A DNA stretch of 64,000 bases from Topomyia yanbarensis (taxonomy: Eukaryota; Arthropoda; Insecta; Diptera; Culicidae). The notes beneath the pieces are model-generated. The model ran no database searches and had not been told where the DNA came from. It saw only the letters and a list, made by a program, of their open reading frames with translations. The translations under genes and the position numbers were made by a program. The stretch lies in assembly GCF_030247195.1 (NCBI RefSeq), contig NC_080672.1, positions 389,811,037 through 389,875,036 of the forward strand. Direction: 5' to 3'. This document shows positions 1 to 12,100 of this stretch, one piece after another; position 1 is the first letter of the stretch, and each line of letters begins with the position of its first letter.

Positions 1-1348
1 GGCTCACCCCGTACGCGGAAGGTACGGACGGTCTGTCAAGCAACCAGTTTGGCTTTCGGAAGGGTAAGTCCACAGTGGACGCTCTCAACTCAGTGATAAA
101 TACTGCCGAGATAGCGATCCAACGAAAAAGGCGAGGTATTCGATACTGTGCGTTAGTGACACTTGACGTGAAGAACGCATTCAACAGCGCAAGCTGGGAT
201 GCCATCGCGCTCTCGTTACACCGGCTTAGCCTACCGGTGGGTCTGTACCGGATCCTGGAAAGTTACTTCCAAAACCGCGTACTGCTATACGAGACCGATG
301 CCGGTCAGAAAAGGGTTCCGATTACCGCCGGAGTCCCGCAGGGCTCGATCCTAGGCCCGGTGCTATGGAACCTCATGTATGACGGGGTTCTGAGACTGAG
401 CTCGCTCATCATAAGACGGAGGTAGTTATCGTCAACAACCGCAAGTCGGCACAACATGCAGTTATCCATGTGGGAGAAGTCGCGATCACTTCACAGCGAA
501 GTCTGAAGTCTCTCGGAGTCATTATAGACGACAAGCTGACCTTCGGCAGCCATGTCGACTATACGTGCAAGAGAGCGTCGACTGCTGTTGCGGCACTATC
601 GAGAATGATGTCCAACAGCTCAAAGGTGTGCGCCAGTAGACGTAGGTTACTGGCAGGCGTTGCCGTATCTATCCTCAGGTACGGCGGCCCGTCATGGTCA
701 AGAGCACTGAGGGTAACCAGTTACCTACAGAAACTGGAGAGCACCTACCGCGTGATGTGCCTCAGAGTGATATCTGCCTACCGCACGGTATCACACGATG
801 CATCCTGCGTGATAGCGAGCATGATGCCAGTCGGGCTGGTCATTCGGGAAAATGAGGAGTGCTTTGAGCTACGTGGAAATAGGGGAGCCCGCGAGCGCAC
901 CAGGGTGACCTCGGTCGCCAGATGGCAGCGTGAGTGGGACAACTCCTCGAAAGGTAGGTGGACCCACCGGCTGATACCTAGCATATCGAGCTGGGTGGGA
1001 AGACCCCATGGGGAAGTTCACTTCCACCTGACACAATTCCTGTCAGGCCATGGCTGTTTCCGTCAGTACCTCCACAGGTTCGGACACGCGGAGGTCCCAG
1101 TCTGCCCGGACTGCCCAGGTGTAGACGAAACTGCCGAACACATACTGTTCGTATGTCATCGGTTCGACGTCGAAAGAAGAGCAATGCTTGACGTCTGTGG
1201 CTGGGACACAACCCCGGATACCCTTATCCAGCGGATGTGTCAAACGGTGGAGAAGTGGAACGCAGTCTCGGCTGCTACCATCCAGATTGCCAGTAGGCTA
1301 CAGGTAATCTGGCGAACCGAGCAACAGACGGCGGGCACGGCTAACTAG
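1..1348 (+). pseudogene. R1-like ORF2, RT and C-terminal part, copy A
   Basis: The protein would copy element RNA into DNA at the insertion site. Codons from about 1 to 397 encode RT palm/finger motifs, including LDVKNAFNSASW and the PQGSILGP block. At about 398 the sequence jumps straight to what lies roughly 145 bp further on in copy B (compare 3757-3902), removing the FADD active site and shifting the frame. Reading resumes in another frame from 470 to a TAG at 1346-1348. The downstream part holds the thumb-like region and a CX2CX8HX4C knuckle near 1106-1160 (CPDC then AEHILFVC), typical of R1-clade C-termini. The 5' end is cut by the window edge. The coding quality away from the deletion is good, which suggests a fairly young copy. 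Confidence 0.85.
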
Positions 1349-1589
1349 TGATTGGTTAGTTGGAGCGAAAAAGGCCAAGCGCAAAATAAGAGAGTGAATG
1401 GTCTGTTCATGCCGAGGTAGGTTGGCGCAGCGAATGGCAACCGCGTAAGGGGTAAACCCAGCCACCCCGAAGCAAGACAGAAGAGTGAGTGTATAGGCGT
1501 ATAAGTGGACTGCCTCATGCCAAGACGGGAGGGTCGTAGCGTAGTATGTTGGAACTAAGCTATCGATGCCTCATGGCGTGGCAGAGGAG

Positions 1590-2045
1590 TGAAAGGGTGA
1601 GCATCCAAGTCAGTCTCACACTGCATGTTAAGGGTGAGCATAAAAGTCAGCCTCACAGGTTGGTCGCAAGCAAGGAATGAAAAAGGTGAGCACAAAAGTC
1701 AGCCTCGCATGGTATGTCAGAAGTGGGGCCTAAGAAAAATGTCCCACATGGGATGCCAGAGGGAGTGACAAAGGTACAATAGAGTGGCACGATTGAGAGT
1801 GAATCAGGTGATAGGGTGAGCACCCAAGTCAGCCTCACATGTATGGGTAGGGCGAGCACAAAAGTAAGCCTAGCAAGGAATGAGTAAGGTGAGCACACAA
1901 GTCAGCCTCGCATGGAACGTAAAAGGTGAGCACAAAAGTCAGCCTCATGTGGGAGTGTTTGAGAGTGAATCAAAGTGCGATTGAGAGAGCACCCAAGTAA
2001 GCCTCATACAGGATGTATGATCGCGTGAGTGAGAGTGAATGAGTA
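1590..2045 (+). repeat. Irregular tandem repeats in the R1-like 3' UTR, copy A
   Basis: The 3' UTR carries at least eight degenerate repeats built around GTGAGCACAAAAGTCAGCCT, spaced about 30-100 bp apart (for example near 1629, 1686, 1817, 1853, 1887 and 1926). The same motif recurs in copy B (about 5092-5280). Tandem repeats in R1-type 3' UTRs may help the element's own RT recognise its RNA, but that is inference here. Confidence 0.75.
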
Positions 2046-2243
2046 CATTTAGTACAGCCATCCCCCCAGAAGTAATACCGAGAGGTAGTTCCTGGGAGGA
2101 ATGATGGCGGAGCCCAATGGAGTTTAGTCGGTATTAATGGCTGGTCACCATTCGAGTCCGACACGCCCCCAGTGCACCCCGTGTGGTAGATTGGACCCTA
2201 CCGTTAGCACGTGTACTGGGCTAGGACATAAAGGTCTTCTCCA

Positions 2244-2247
<4 letters not shown>

Positions 2248-2288
<41 letters not shown>
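2248..2288 (+). repeat. Poly(A) tail of R1-like copy A
   Basis: Forty-one uninterrupted A residues follow the 3' UTR end CTTCTCCATTGT. The matching end in copy B (8412-8421) has a short A tract after the same UTR end, which confirms this is the element's 3' terminus. The unbroken run is consistent with recent insertion. Confidence 0.9.
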
Positions 2289-2289
<1 letters not shown>

Positions 2290-2294
2290 CGCTA

Positions 2295-4846
2295 ATGGAG
2301 CCGCTTGCGAAACTCGATACTGTGTTAGCCAATAATGGCTCCGCAAGCACATTCCGTAGAAATGGGGTGGAGGCATGGATTGATGTAACATTTGCCAGCC
2401 CGAGTCTGATTCCAGGCATGGAATGGAGGGTAGACAAGGGCTACACCCATAGCGATCAGTTAGCAATTCGCTTTAGGATCAACTATGGTGTGCATCATCC
2501 GAGGGCGGGTGATCCCTGTCAGGTACGCGGGTGAAAGTTCAATCACTTCGACATCGAAGCTTTCACCGTGGCCCTGGAACTGGAGCCCAACACCGACAGT
2601 CTAAGCGGGGATGCGCTGGTAGCCGTCCAATCACGCGCGTGCGATGCCACTATGCCGATGAAAACCCTGCCAAGAAACGGCAGACGCCTGGTATACTGGT
2701 GGAGTGCCGAGATTTCAGCCCTACGATCAGCCTGCCTCAGAGCTAAACGTAGGATGCAAAGAGCCCGCACCAATGATGCAAGAGGGAACCCGCCGTGAAG
2801 TGTTTCGAGCTGCGAAATTGGCTCTTAACAAGGCCATTAAAAGCAGCAAGAGAGCTTGTTTCGACAACCTGTGCGAGAGTGCCAACGCGTATCCGTGGGG
2901 TGACGCCTACAGAAATGGCGATGGCTAAAACCAAAGGGGGCTCTCCACCCCCAGAACGGTCTCCGGATCGGTTGGCGAGGATTATCGAAGTACTCTTCCC
3001 GTCTCGAGCCACAAGCCCCTGGCGCCATGCACCGCAAGACAGTGTGGGCGCGGCCGAAATGGTAGCTCCGGTGACGAATGAAGAACTACTTGCAGTGGAT
3101 AATTCCCTAGCAATGAACAATGCTCCAGGGCCGGATGGAGTTCCAAACAGCGCTCTCAAGGCAGCGATCATAGCGAACCCGAACATGTTCAGGCTAGCTA
3201 TGCAAAGATGCCTTGACGAGTGCCGCTTTCCCGATAGATGGAAAAAGCAGAAATTGGTGCTGTTGCCGAAGCCCGAGAAGCCGCCAGGCGACCCATCGGC
3301 GTACAGACCAAACTGTCTGATCGACACGACTGGCAAATTGCTGGAGAAGATTATCCTCAACAGGCTAACCCCGTACTCAGAAGGTACGGACGGCCTGTCA
3401 AGCAACCAGTTTGGCTTCCGGAAGGGTAAGTCCACAGTGGACGCTATCAACTCAGTGATAAAGACTGCCGAGATAGCGATCCAACGAAAAGGCGGGGCAT
3501 TCTATACTGTGAGTTGGTGACACTTGACGTGAAGAACACATTCAACAGCGCAAGCTGGGATACCATCGCGCTCACGTTACACCGGCTTAGCCTACCGGTG
3601 GGTCTGTACCGGATCGTGGAAAGTTACTTCCAGAACCGCGTACTGCTATACGAAACCGATGCCGGTCAGAAAAAGGGTTCCTATTACCGCCGAAGTCCCG
3701 CAGAGTTCGATCCTAGGCCCGGTATTATGGAACCTCATGTATGACGGGGTTCTGAGACTAAAGCTCCCTCCTGGGGTTAAGATCGTCGGCTTTGCTGACG
3801 ACGTAACCTTGGAGGTCTATGGGGAGTCAATCCCCGAGATAGAACTAACCGCAGAACACACGATCAACACGGTGGCGGAATGGATGAGCGCGAGAAGCCT
3901 GGAGCTCGCTCAGCATAAGACGGACGTGGTTATCGTCAACAACCGCAAGTCGGCACAACATGCAGTTATCCATGTGGGAGAAGTCGCGATCACTTCACAG
4001 CGGAGTCTCTCGGAGTCATCATAGACGACAAGCTGACCTTCGGCAGCCATGTCGACTATACGTGCAAGAGAGCTTCGACTGCTGTTGCGGCATTATCGAG
4101 GATGATGTCCAACAGCTCAAAGGTGTGCGCCAGTAGACGTAGGCTACTGGCAGGCGTTACCGTATCTATCTTCAGGTACGGCGGCCCGTCATGGTCAAGA
4201 ACACTGAGGGTAACCAGTTACCTGCAGAAACTGGAGAGCACCAACCGCATGATGTGCCTCAGAGTGATATTTGCTTACCGCACGGTATTACACGATGCAT
4301 CCTGCGTGATAGCGAGCATGATGCCAGTTGGACTGGTCATCCGGGAAGATGAGGAGTGCTTAGAGCTGCGTGGCAATAGAGGGGCCCGCGAGCGCACCAG
4401 GTTGGCTTCAGTCGCCAGATGGCAGCGTGAGTGGGATAACTCCTCGAAAGGTAGGTGAACCCACCGGCTGATACCTAACATATCGAGCTGGGTGGGAAGA
4501 CCCCATGGGGAAGTTCACTTCCATCTGACACAATTCCTGTCAGGCCATGGCTGCTTCCGACAGTACCTCCACAGGTTCGGGCACACGGAGGTTCCCGTCT
4601 GCCCTGACTACCCAGGTGTTGACGAAACTGCCTAGCACACACTGTTCGTATGTCCTCGCTTCGACGTCGAAAGGAGAGCAATGCTTGACGTCTGTGGCTG
4701 GGACACAACCCCTGATACCCTTATTCAGCGGATGTGTCAAGCGGTGGAGAGGTGGAACGCAATCTCGACTGCAACCACCCAGATTGCCTGCAGGCTACAG
4801 AGAATCTGGCGCACCGAGCAACAGACAACGGGCACGACTAACTAGT
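2295..4846 (+). pseudogene. R1-like ORF2 (EN C-terminus, RT, C-terminal knuckle), copy B
   Basis: The order is: end of the AP-type endonuclease (2295-2510, with the SDH motif seen as THSDQ), linker, RT fingers (about 3050-3520, PGPDGVPNSALKAA and QFGFRKGKST), palm with an intact FADD at about 3790-3801, and the C-terminal region to about 4846. Frameshifts lie near 2505, 2790, 3510, 3680 and 4010, and there are stops such as the TGA at 4456-4458 replacing Trp and a TAG near 4634. The SDH histidine is replaced by Gln. Together these make it non-functional, although the FADD deleted in copy A is kept here. Confidence 0.85.
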
Positions 4847-4849
4847 GAT

Positions 4850-5431
4850 TGGTTAGTTGGAGCGGAAAGGGCCGAGCGCGAAAAAGTGAGTGAATGGTCT
4901 GTTCATGCTGAGACAAGTTTGACGCAGCGACTGGCAACCGCGTAAGGGGTAAACCCAGCCTCCTCCCGAAGCAAGGCAGAAGAGTGAGTGAATAGGCGTA
5001 TTTATGGACTGCCTCATGCCAAGATGGGAGGGTAGTAGTGTAGTATGTTGGGACTTCGCTATTGATACCTCGTGGCGTGGCAGAGGAGTGAAGGGTGAGC
5101 ATCCAAGTCAGCCTCACATGGTATGTTAGGGGTGAGCACAAAAGTAAGCCTCACAAGGTACTAAAAAGGTGAGTACACAAGTAAGCCTCGCATGGCGTGA
5201 TAGAGATGAGCACAAAAGTAAGCCTCATATGGAGCGTTAGAGAGTGAATCGGGGTGAGACAGAGCGAGCACCCAAGTAAGCCTCATACACGATGTATGAA
5301 CGCGTGAGCGAGAATGAGTGAGTACATCAAGTACAGCCATCCCCCCAGAAGTAATACCGAGAGGTAGTCCCTAGGGAGAACAATGGCGGAGCCCAATGGA
5401 GTTTAGTCGATATTACCTTGTCATGGTGGAG
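4850..5431 (+). repeat. 3' UTR of R1-like copy B, with GTGAGCAC repeats
   Basis: This stretch aligns with 1352-2130 of copy A, including the GTGAGCACAAAAGTAAGCCT repeats at about 5092-5280 and the segment ending GGAGTTTAGTCG. It is interrupted at 5440 by the hAT element and resumes at 8345 as far as the A tail. Confidence 0.8.
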
Positions 5432-5452
5432 CCCGACACTAGAGATGGTCGG

Positions 5453-5705
5453 GTTTCAATTTTTTCGAACCCGAACCCGACCCGAACCCGAGAGCATGAA
5501 AATTTGGAAACCCGAGCCCGACCCGAGCCCGAAATTATAAAATTTGAAAAACCCGAACCCGAGCCGAGCCCGAACATTTTAAAACTTAAAAACCCGAACC
5601 CGACCCGTACCCGAGAATGAAAATTTTGTAAAACCCGAACCCGACCCGACCCGAGAATTTTAAAATTTGAAAACCCGAACCCGACCCGAACCCGGCCCGA
5701 TCCGA
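5453..5705. repeat. Left subterminal CCCGAA array of the hAT element
   Basis: There are about six units, each a run of AACCCGAACCCGACCC variants joined by AT-rich linkers such as AAAATTTGAAA. The right end (8088-8325) carries the same units, mostly in the same orientation, then a short inverted GGGTTCGGGTC block near 8279-8312. hAT transposases bind subterminal repeats, so these are probable binding sites (inference). Confidence 0.8.
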
Positions 5706-8087
5706 ATCCAACTTGCTACGGAGAATCAACCAAAGATCTCGAAGATTTTTAATTCTAGGCACCCGATCTGGACCCTAGGCTCATCAAGTAGAATCACTCG
5801 AATCTGAAGTAGCAACATACGCATTGAGTTATATCTGCATATGGAAAAAACAAATCACTGCCGAGTAGAATCCGCATTTATATTTACTATTATTGAACGT
5901 CGAATTTGTAATGTTCTGAGAAACTTATAAATCGTCGATATCTTAACCGGAAATTAATTTAAATCGGCGGCTAACTCATGGGGAAACAGAAAGCTTGTTC
6001 ACAGTTTCCAACAACCTTGTCCGTCGTCCTTAACCAAAATTTCTAATTTTTTATCAGAAACCATTCCTGAAAGGCAATTTCGTATAATTTATTACATGTA
6101 TTAAATTCAGCTATGGCAATTGGCAATTCGTATTCGACAGTTTACATGACGTCACCCACGTTACTGGTTGGTAGGGTCAAACCTGTATCGAAGGGTATCA
6201 ATCAAGATTTTTTGACGTGTACTTGATGCCCCATCATTAGCGTTAGGACGATCTATGATGGGGTATCTAAGTTATTTTATGCTTCAGATTATACGGTAAG
6301 CGCGCCAGTAGAGATGCTTCGACTTCTCCAATGGAGCTCGGAACGACTCCAAACTTTTAAAAATCCGTTAATTGCTTCAACAGAACACACAAAATTTATG
6401 CGATCAATTCCTTAAGTTCGTGGAAATTCATGTATTTTCATGAAGGAATCTGGATCATGCAAACAGCTCAACCCGGGAACAATCTGACAGAAAGTGCTTG
6501 TTTCATATATGTACCACTGATTTCATAGTGGTGCTATTATAACATCACCATATGACTGTCATGAACAACGGAACCTGGCGGAAGTGAAGCTAGGTTTAGG
6601 TCTGATGGAACAAAGACAATATCTAGAAAATAAATTTGGCCTAAACTATCCGCTTTTAAAAAAATAATGTGCCCTTTTTAAATTTGAGCCTCCATAATGA
6701 CACCAATGTACCACCAAATCCTTAATTTTCCGTTATAGTTTATTTAAATTGCAAGCAATCTTTATCATAAACCAATTTGATTATTAAACTTCCGTTAAAG
6801 CAGGTACAACCTATTTGTTTCATTTGACCAACTTAACAGTGCTCGCTTAAAGTTTGTTTGGGGTACAAATGTACCACCCAAACCCGTTTGCGTTATTGTT
6901 TTGTCATGTGCACATAATTAAAAAAAATTATTTTATCTTTTTTTCAAAGCAAAATATCGATACATAGAAAGCGAGAAACTTGTGTAAAATTGTATAAGTT
7001 CCAACTCTGCCGAATAATAGTATCTGTTATTTGATATAACCAAGCACTATACCAAAGTAACTAGAAAATGCGCTTGGATTGGTATCGTAATTTTTGCTTT
7101 TGCGGATTAAAGAGGTAAAACACATTCATGAATATGATTTGTATATAGTATGCGAAACGCATCATCCGATTTGTTATCTTCTGCAGCCCAGGCTCTGGAA
7201 CATACTTACTTATATACACGTATAATGCACCGGCTCTACCTGTTCCTTCGACGCCTTCCTGTTTTATCCCCGTTACTGCATATTGCTGTATTTTTAACGT
7301 TTGTATTGGCGTTTAGTTTTCAAAAAAGCATCGGAATAAATACGCTTTTTGAGCGGTTTTTGAAAAAAATTGTTCAAAAGGAAATTTAAAAGTCTTTACA
7401 AGGTCGTATAAATGGTCAAAATCGATTTGAAACTACCGGAGTTATAGCAATATGAAGAAAAAAGGGAATTTTGACGTATTTTAAAGACTTACTCTATACA
7501 AAATGAAATATTACATAATTAAATAGTCAAAACGCGAATATTTTTAAACAGGTTACTTTACGATTGATTTTAGAATAAGACTATCCAATTTAATTATAAA
7601 TTTAATAAAAATTAGACATATTAGAGCGCTTTTAATTCTGGGGAACGAATGTACCCCACAAAACCGCTTACGTAGAGAAAAAGTCGCCGCGGCCTAAGTA
7701 TCGGTTTTAAAGTACTTTTCGAAATTTATATTCCATTATAGAAAGATGAACCGATATTTTTCGATAAATTCCTGTTGACTTGGTTTATTACTAATTATCA
7801 TGAAAAATAAATCGCAAAGAGATTTTAGATGTGAAACACGTATTGTTGAATGCTCTCTCATGAATGTTCGTTTAAAAAATTAAATAATTCAGGTAGTTTG
7901 CGAGTCTGAAGAGACGGAATTTTATGCAAGAATGAAAAAATACAATATTTGAGCACCAGAAAATACGACGAATTCTAGCGATTCAGAGGTGCTAACATTT
8001 GGTACGGTTATGTGTCATCCATTCGTATCACGAAGTATAATTCATTACTACAAAAAAGACTGTCATGAAATGGTTGGGTTGTTTTGT

Positions 8088-8325
8088 TCAAAACCCGAAC
8101 CCGACCCGACCCCGATAATTTGTAATTTGAAAAACTCGAACCCGACCCGAGCCCGAAAGTTCAAAATTTCAAAAACCCGGACCTAACCCGAACCCGAGAA
8201 TTTCAAATTTGAACACCCGGAACCCGACCCGAACCCGAGAAACTTTAATTTACAAAACCCGAACCCGACCCGAAACCCGTCGGGTTCGGGTCGGGTCCGG
8301 GTTTCGGGTCCAAAAACCCGAACCC
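8088..8325. repeat. Right subterminal CCCGAA array of the hAT element
   Basis: The repeats AACCCGAACCCGACCC are separated by AAATTTGAAA-type linkers, as at the left end. The last 50 bp switch strand: GTCGGGTTCGGGTCGGGT at 8279-8296 is followed by ACCCGAACCCGACC, making a local palindrome next to the terminus. Confidence 0.8.
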
Positions 8326-8480
8326 GACCATCTCTACCCGACACTCCAGTACACTCCGTGTGGTAGCTTGGCACGTGTTACTGGGTCAGTGCGTGAATTG
8401 CATTCTCCATTGTAAAAAAAATAGGACGAGTGTACACAGCCAACACTTTGATTTACTTTAATAAATAAACTGTACTCCTA

Positions 8481-9171
8481 AGGGGTTACACCACTGTAGA
8501 ATCATTTTTTTTAATTTATTTGTCTAAAATGTGATTTAGGATGTTAAAAATGGTATCCCAAAGCATGAAAGACGAAACCCATACATAAATGTTCAAATTT
8601 TCAATTCTGCCGCAACGCCTCTTATGTATTCTCCGGGTGTACTGAAAACTTTCACTGTGTTCTCCTCGAAACCACTTTTTGGAGCTGGCCGGCAACGTAA
8701 ATCGAACAACTGATTTTTGAACGTTTTGTGATTTACACAGTATTTTCAAAATTGATTTCTCCAGCGACGCACGGAGGATTTTTTATTGCTTATTTTTTTT
8801 AAATTAACAATTTTGTGTCAATTTTTATGACATTTTCGGCGTTATTTTCGTTTAAAAGCGCGCCATTTCGCGAAAAATCAAATTATCAAAAAAAAAATCC
8901 TATGCACGTCGCTTGCTATTGTCATAAGGAATCAGAAAAACTTGACTCTAGGTCAAAAATTACGGGAGACAGTTTTTCGGCCGTTGACCCCTTTCAAAAA
9001 ACGTGCATGGGGTAAAATGCAAAGAAGAACTAAGAAAACTTAACGCAATAAAGAGATGAATCGAGATCTTATTAAATGGAATGAATCACAAAAATATTTT
9101 TCCCGAGTACTTTCGCCACAAGAAGGCGGGTAATATGCCTATTTTTCGTGCTCTACAGTGATGTTACCCCT
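8481..9171. mobile_element. TA-flanked MITE, 691 bp
   Basis: The left end AGGGGTTACACCACTGTAGA (8481-8500) and the right end, whose reverse complement reads AGGGGTAACATCACTGTAGA (9152-9171), match in 18 of 20 positions. Both sides are flanked by TA (8479-8480, 9172-9173), which fits Tc1/mariner-type insertion. It contains no transposase. The two flanking regions are unrelated. Confidence 0.75.
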
Positions 9172-9173
9172 TA

Positions 9174-12100
9174 AACCAATATAAGATGATTGCATAAAAT
9201 GCACAGATTCCTTATATGTGAACAAAAGTAGATCCACATACGTACAAATCGGTACAACCGAAATACTAGTTGGTTCTTCTCGCGAATTGTAAATTCTCAA
9301 TCCTCATACATGATTAAACAGTCATTGTTCCACTCAGACAAGACCATGCGTATTCCCTACGTGCACTAAATGCCCAGTGGATCAGTTTCCTAGCTGGTCA
9401 AATAAACACTGAACAAACAAAGACATTAGTTTGCTCAATCCAAAGAAATTTGCATTTTGTGCTATCAAATCAAAGAATATTTACATGCGATAAAATATGT
9501 GCAGTTCTGCATAAAATAAAAAGAAGACTACTTAGATGTTTGCAAAAAAACGGAAAAAAATAGTTGCATAGGTTGTACATTTTCAAAGATGGCACTATTT
9601 ATGAATCATCAATTAAATGATTGTTACAGTTTTCAGTTACAGTTAATTTTTAATGTTCGCTGTGCTTCTTGCTCGACTTGACATCATGAATAACTGTGCT
9701 GCACCGAACGAATGAGCGATGAAGCAAACAACCAAAACGTAACCTTGAACTCAGCTGGACAGCGATTGTGACTATCCTGCAGAAATTGCATTGATTGGCC
9801 GACCCCCAGATGATAATAGATGACAGATGTTTGGTAATCAAGAGAATAGATCTCTGCGCTAACTGGTATACTGCAAATAAAGATCCTACAACAGACCAAA
9901 CCTAAAAAGAACTGCAAATAAATAGAAAAATCAAGTAAATTATCACTGTTAAAAAACTCTACAGAAATAAAGCTATGAAATGAGCTCCGCCATTTGCATT
10001 TTTATGAAATACAATCAGTCATGATTTTCCACAAACTAAACTGCAGACGTTCTACGAATGAAAATCACACCAAACTGCACCCACTAAACGGCTCCGCACC
10101 AATCAGACCAACTGCCGTCGCGTCAGTCCGATTCGAAAGAGGCGCGGCTCCCATGCCGTCGACGCCAGACGGCCCGTCACAATACCATTAAACTGAAATT
10201 TAAATTCATCATCGGCAGCATTAGTGGCCACGTCGCTCGCGTCATAAATTAATTGAAAATAAAAACATTGTTTTATGCTACTTAATAATATTCGGAATAG
10301 CCCCTTTTCCTCCCCCGTCCATTTTGGTGCTAAACGTATGCTCATGGCTCCGGGTCGGCCCCCTGGACGGATCCTATTTGTTATGCTGCATTGAAGGCGA
10401 AGCGGACGAAAATGCATTCGCAATGGACCGACCGATGACTCCAGGCCAGACGCCATCGATACGCATTGGTCACCGCGGAAAACACAATGTTACACTTGGT
10501 GCTTTTTGCTTCTACCTTTTTCACACATATGCATAATTGTGCACGGTTGAGGAGGGGACGGGGGAGGAGGTATTTTTGAAGATCGAAAGGAGGAGGTGCC
10601 GAGATCGAACAGGAGAAGTCATAAAGCCTGACAGTGACGAACAATCGAAATGGAAGATTTATTGAACAGGCCAACAAATCATTGCCCCTTGCGCCGGGAC
10701 TTCTGGCCCACGCTTTAGCCACTGAGACGGGTTCAAACGTCGACCCGAACGCGGTCGGAATTGAAATTTGAAATTTTACACTTTTCGCTGATGCATTCTA
10801 AGCGATCATAAAGATGCGACTTTATTGATTATGACGAACCGAGCTTAGTTGGAATCATTGTTCGGGAATTGTACATTCTAAGCTGTCTTCGCAAGTGGAG
10901 CCTAATTGGCGAATATGATTGATGATGTGTCCAATTCTCGTTTGCCACTTTTGTTCACTCCCTCAAAAAAAAAATCATCCCAACTGATACTTAATCTTGC
11001 CACCAGTTGCGGCCCATAAAAATTGTTAATTAATTTCATCGTTCAAGGCAAAACACATTACTTTCAAGTTCGAGTTGTCAATTTAAAAGTACTCTCATTA
11101 GTGGCAGTATCATCTTGGAACAGTCGCTACAGCACGGCAAAGATGAACTCGGCCAGTAAATTGACAGCACTCATCTCATTTTTCAAACAATTAACCTTGG
11201 CAAACCGTGCGTCTCCATCGTCCATGCGGCACCGTGCATCGTTCGTCACCGCCTGCCGTGGTTGCTGTGGACAGGTCACTCTGTGATGCTAACCGGCCGA
11301 TGTGCATCATCATATCCTGAACGTGCAAACATACACACGCACACATCCATACTCCCACGTCGCGATTGCTAAGGGTTGCAATTTGAGAAAGATCAGTTTT
11401 AAAAACTTGAGTCGCAAACACGCGACTGTTGCGGTTGTTTGTCGGCACGGCACTGCGCTCCAATTACACTTCCATGCCGAATGAACTGCCGCCAAATTGA
11501 TCGCTGGAACAACGGTGGGCAGCTTGAATCGATTCTGACATCAGCTGACCGTTTTACCGCGCAAGAGTAAGACAGGGTAAAAGCATTTATTGAACGACGT
11601 CAACTCTACAAAATCGGTACAGTTTGGATTGCGAGCGACATTCAGAAATAAGACATAATGCTAACAAATGTTTATGTAGTATACCCCACCAACCCCTATT
11701 AGTCTATTTAGCATTGGACAAAGTTCGCCATCACGTATCGATATCTCGAAGCGCGCTAATGGCTTCTGACGCTCCAAACATGGTACAGACGTACTCGCGG
11801 GCCCTTCCGCTACTTCGCTACTTAGCCGAGGGAGGAATAATCTAATGTTTCCCACGCAAGGCTTACCCGCTGGTTTCCACGTCGCTTTGAACCGGTACAC
11901 GGATGCCGACCAGTAATTAAAGGTATTAAATGAATTGATCTTGCATTCTGATCTTTGATGTACGATGAGTTTTTCTGTAATTGAATCGAGTTAATTCTAG
12001 GGTCAGGTGCATGCAAGCTTATTGGTATACAACAATTCTATAGAAATAATTTCGAAAGATTTTTGGTCGAAAATTAGCGCCGTCAAAAATGTAGGACCTG

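Larger units (their letters stand above)
1..2288 (+). mobile_element. R1-like non-LTR retrotransposon, copy A (5' end outside window)
   Basis: This is the 3' part of a non-LTR retrotransposon: the back half of the reverse-transcriptase ORF (1-1348), a long 3' UTR (1349-2247) and a 41-base poly(A) tail (2248-2288). RT motifs include NQFGFRKGKST, LDVKNAFNSASW and GVPQGSILGP, and a Cys/His knuckle lies near the C-terminus. These fit the R1 clade of retrotransposons, with AP-type endonuclease and RT in one ORF; the clade call rests on motif recognition only. The catalytic FADD segment is deleted, so the copy is dead. A second copy of the same family begins at the base after the poly(A). Confidence 0.88.
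5440..8336. mobile_element. hAT-superfamily non-autonomous DNA transposon, 2.9 kb
   Basis: The ends are perfect inverted copies of TAGAGATGGTCGGGTT (5440-5455 and 8321-8336), flanked by an 8-bp target duplication CCCGACAC (5432-5439 and 8337-8344). An 8-bp duplication and TAGAGATG-type ends are hallmarks of hAT elements. Both sides interrupt the R1-like 3' UTR, so the boundaries are exact. Long arrays of CCCGAACCCGA-type repeats lie just inside each end. The AT-rich interior has no ORF longer than about 80 codons and no transposase motif I can recognise, so it would depend on a related element for movement. Confidence 0.9.
2289..8421 (+). mobile_element. R1-like non-LTR retrotransposon, copy B, 5'-truncated and split by a hAT element
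   Basis: Copy B starts directly after the poly(A) of copy A, within the C-terminal part of the endonuclease domain, and ends in a short A-rich tail at 8412-8421. Its own length without the 2.9-kb hAT insertion (5440-8336) is about 3.2 kb. Sequence shared with copy A (for example 3361-3740 against 1-380, and the 3' UTR) is above 90% identical by eye. 5' truncation is usual for target-primed reverse transcription. The order of events is copy A, then copy B in A's tail, then the hAT insertion in B. Confidence 0.85.

Noticed and set aside
5453..8325. CCCGAACCCGA repeats as telomeric DNA
   Set aside because: They lie just inside the ends of a hAT element with a clear target duplication, so they are subterminal transposon repeats.
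10103..10722. Overlapping ORFs of about 115 codons on the minus strand as a host gene
   Set aside because: There is no domain, no splice pattern and an equally long ORF on the other strand; the length follows from the local drop in AT content.
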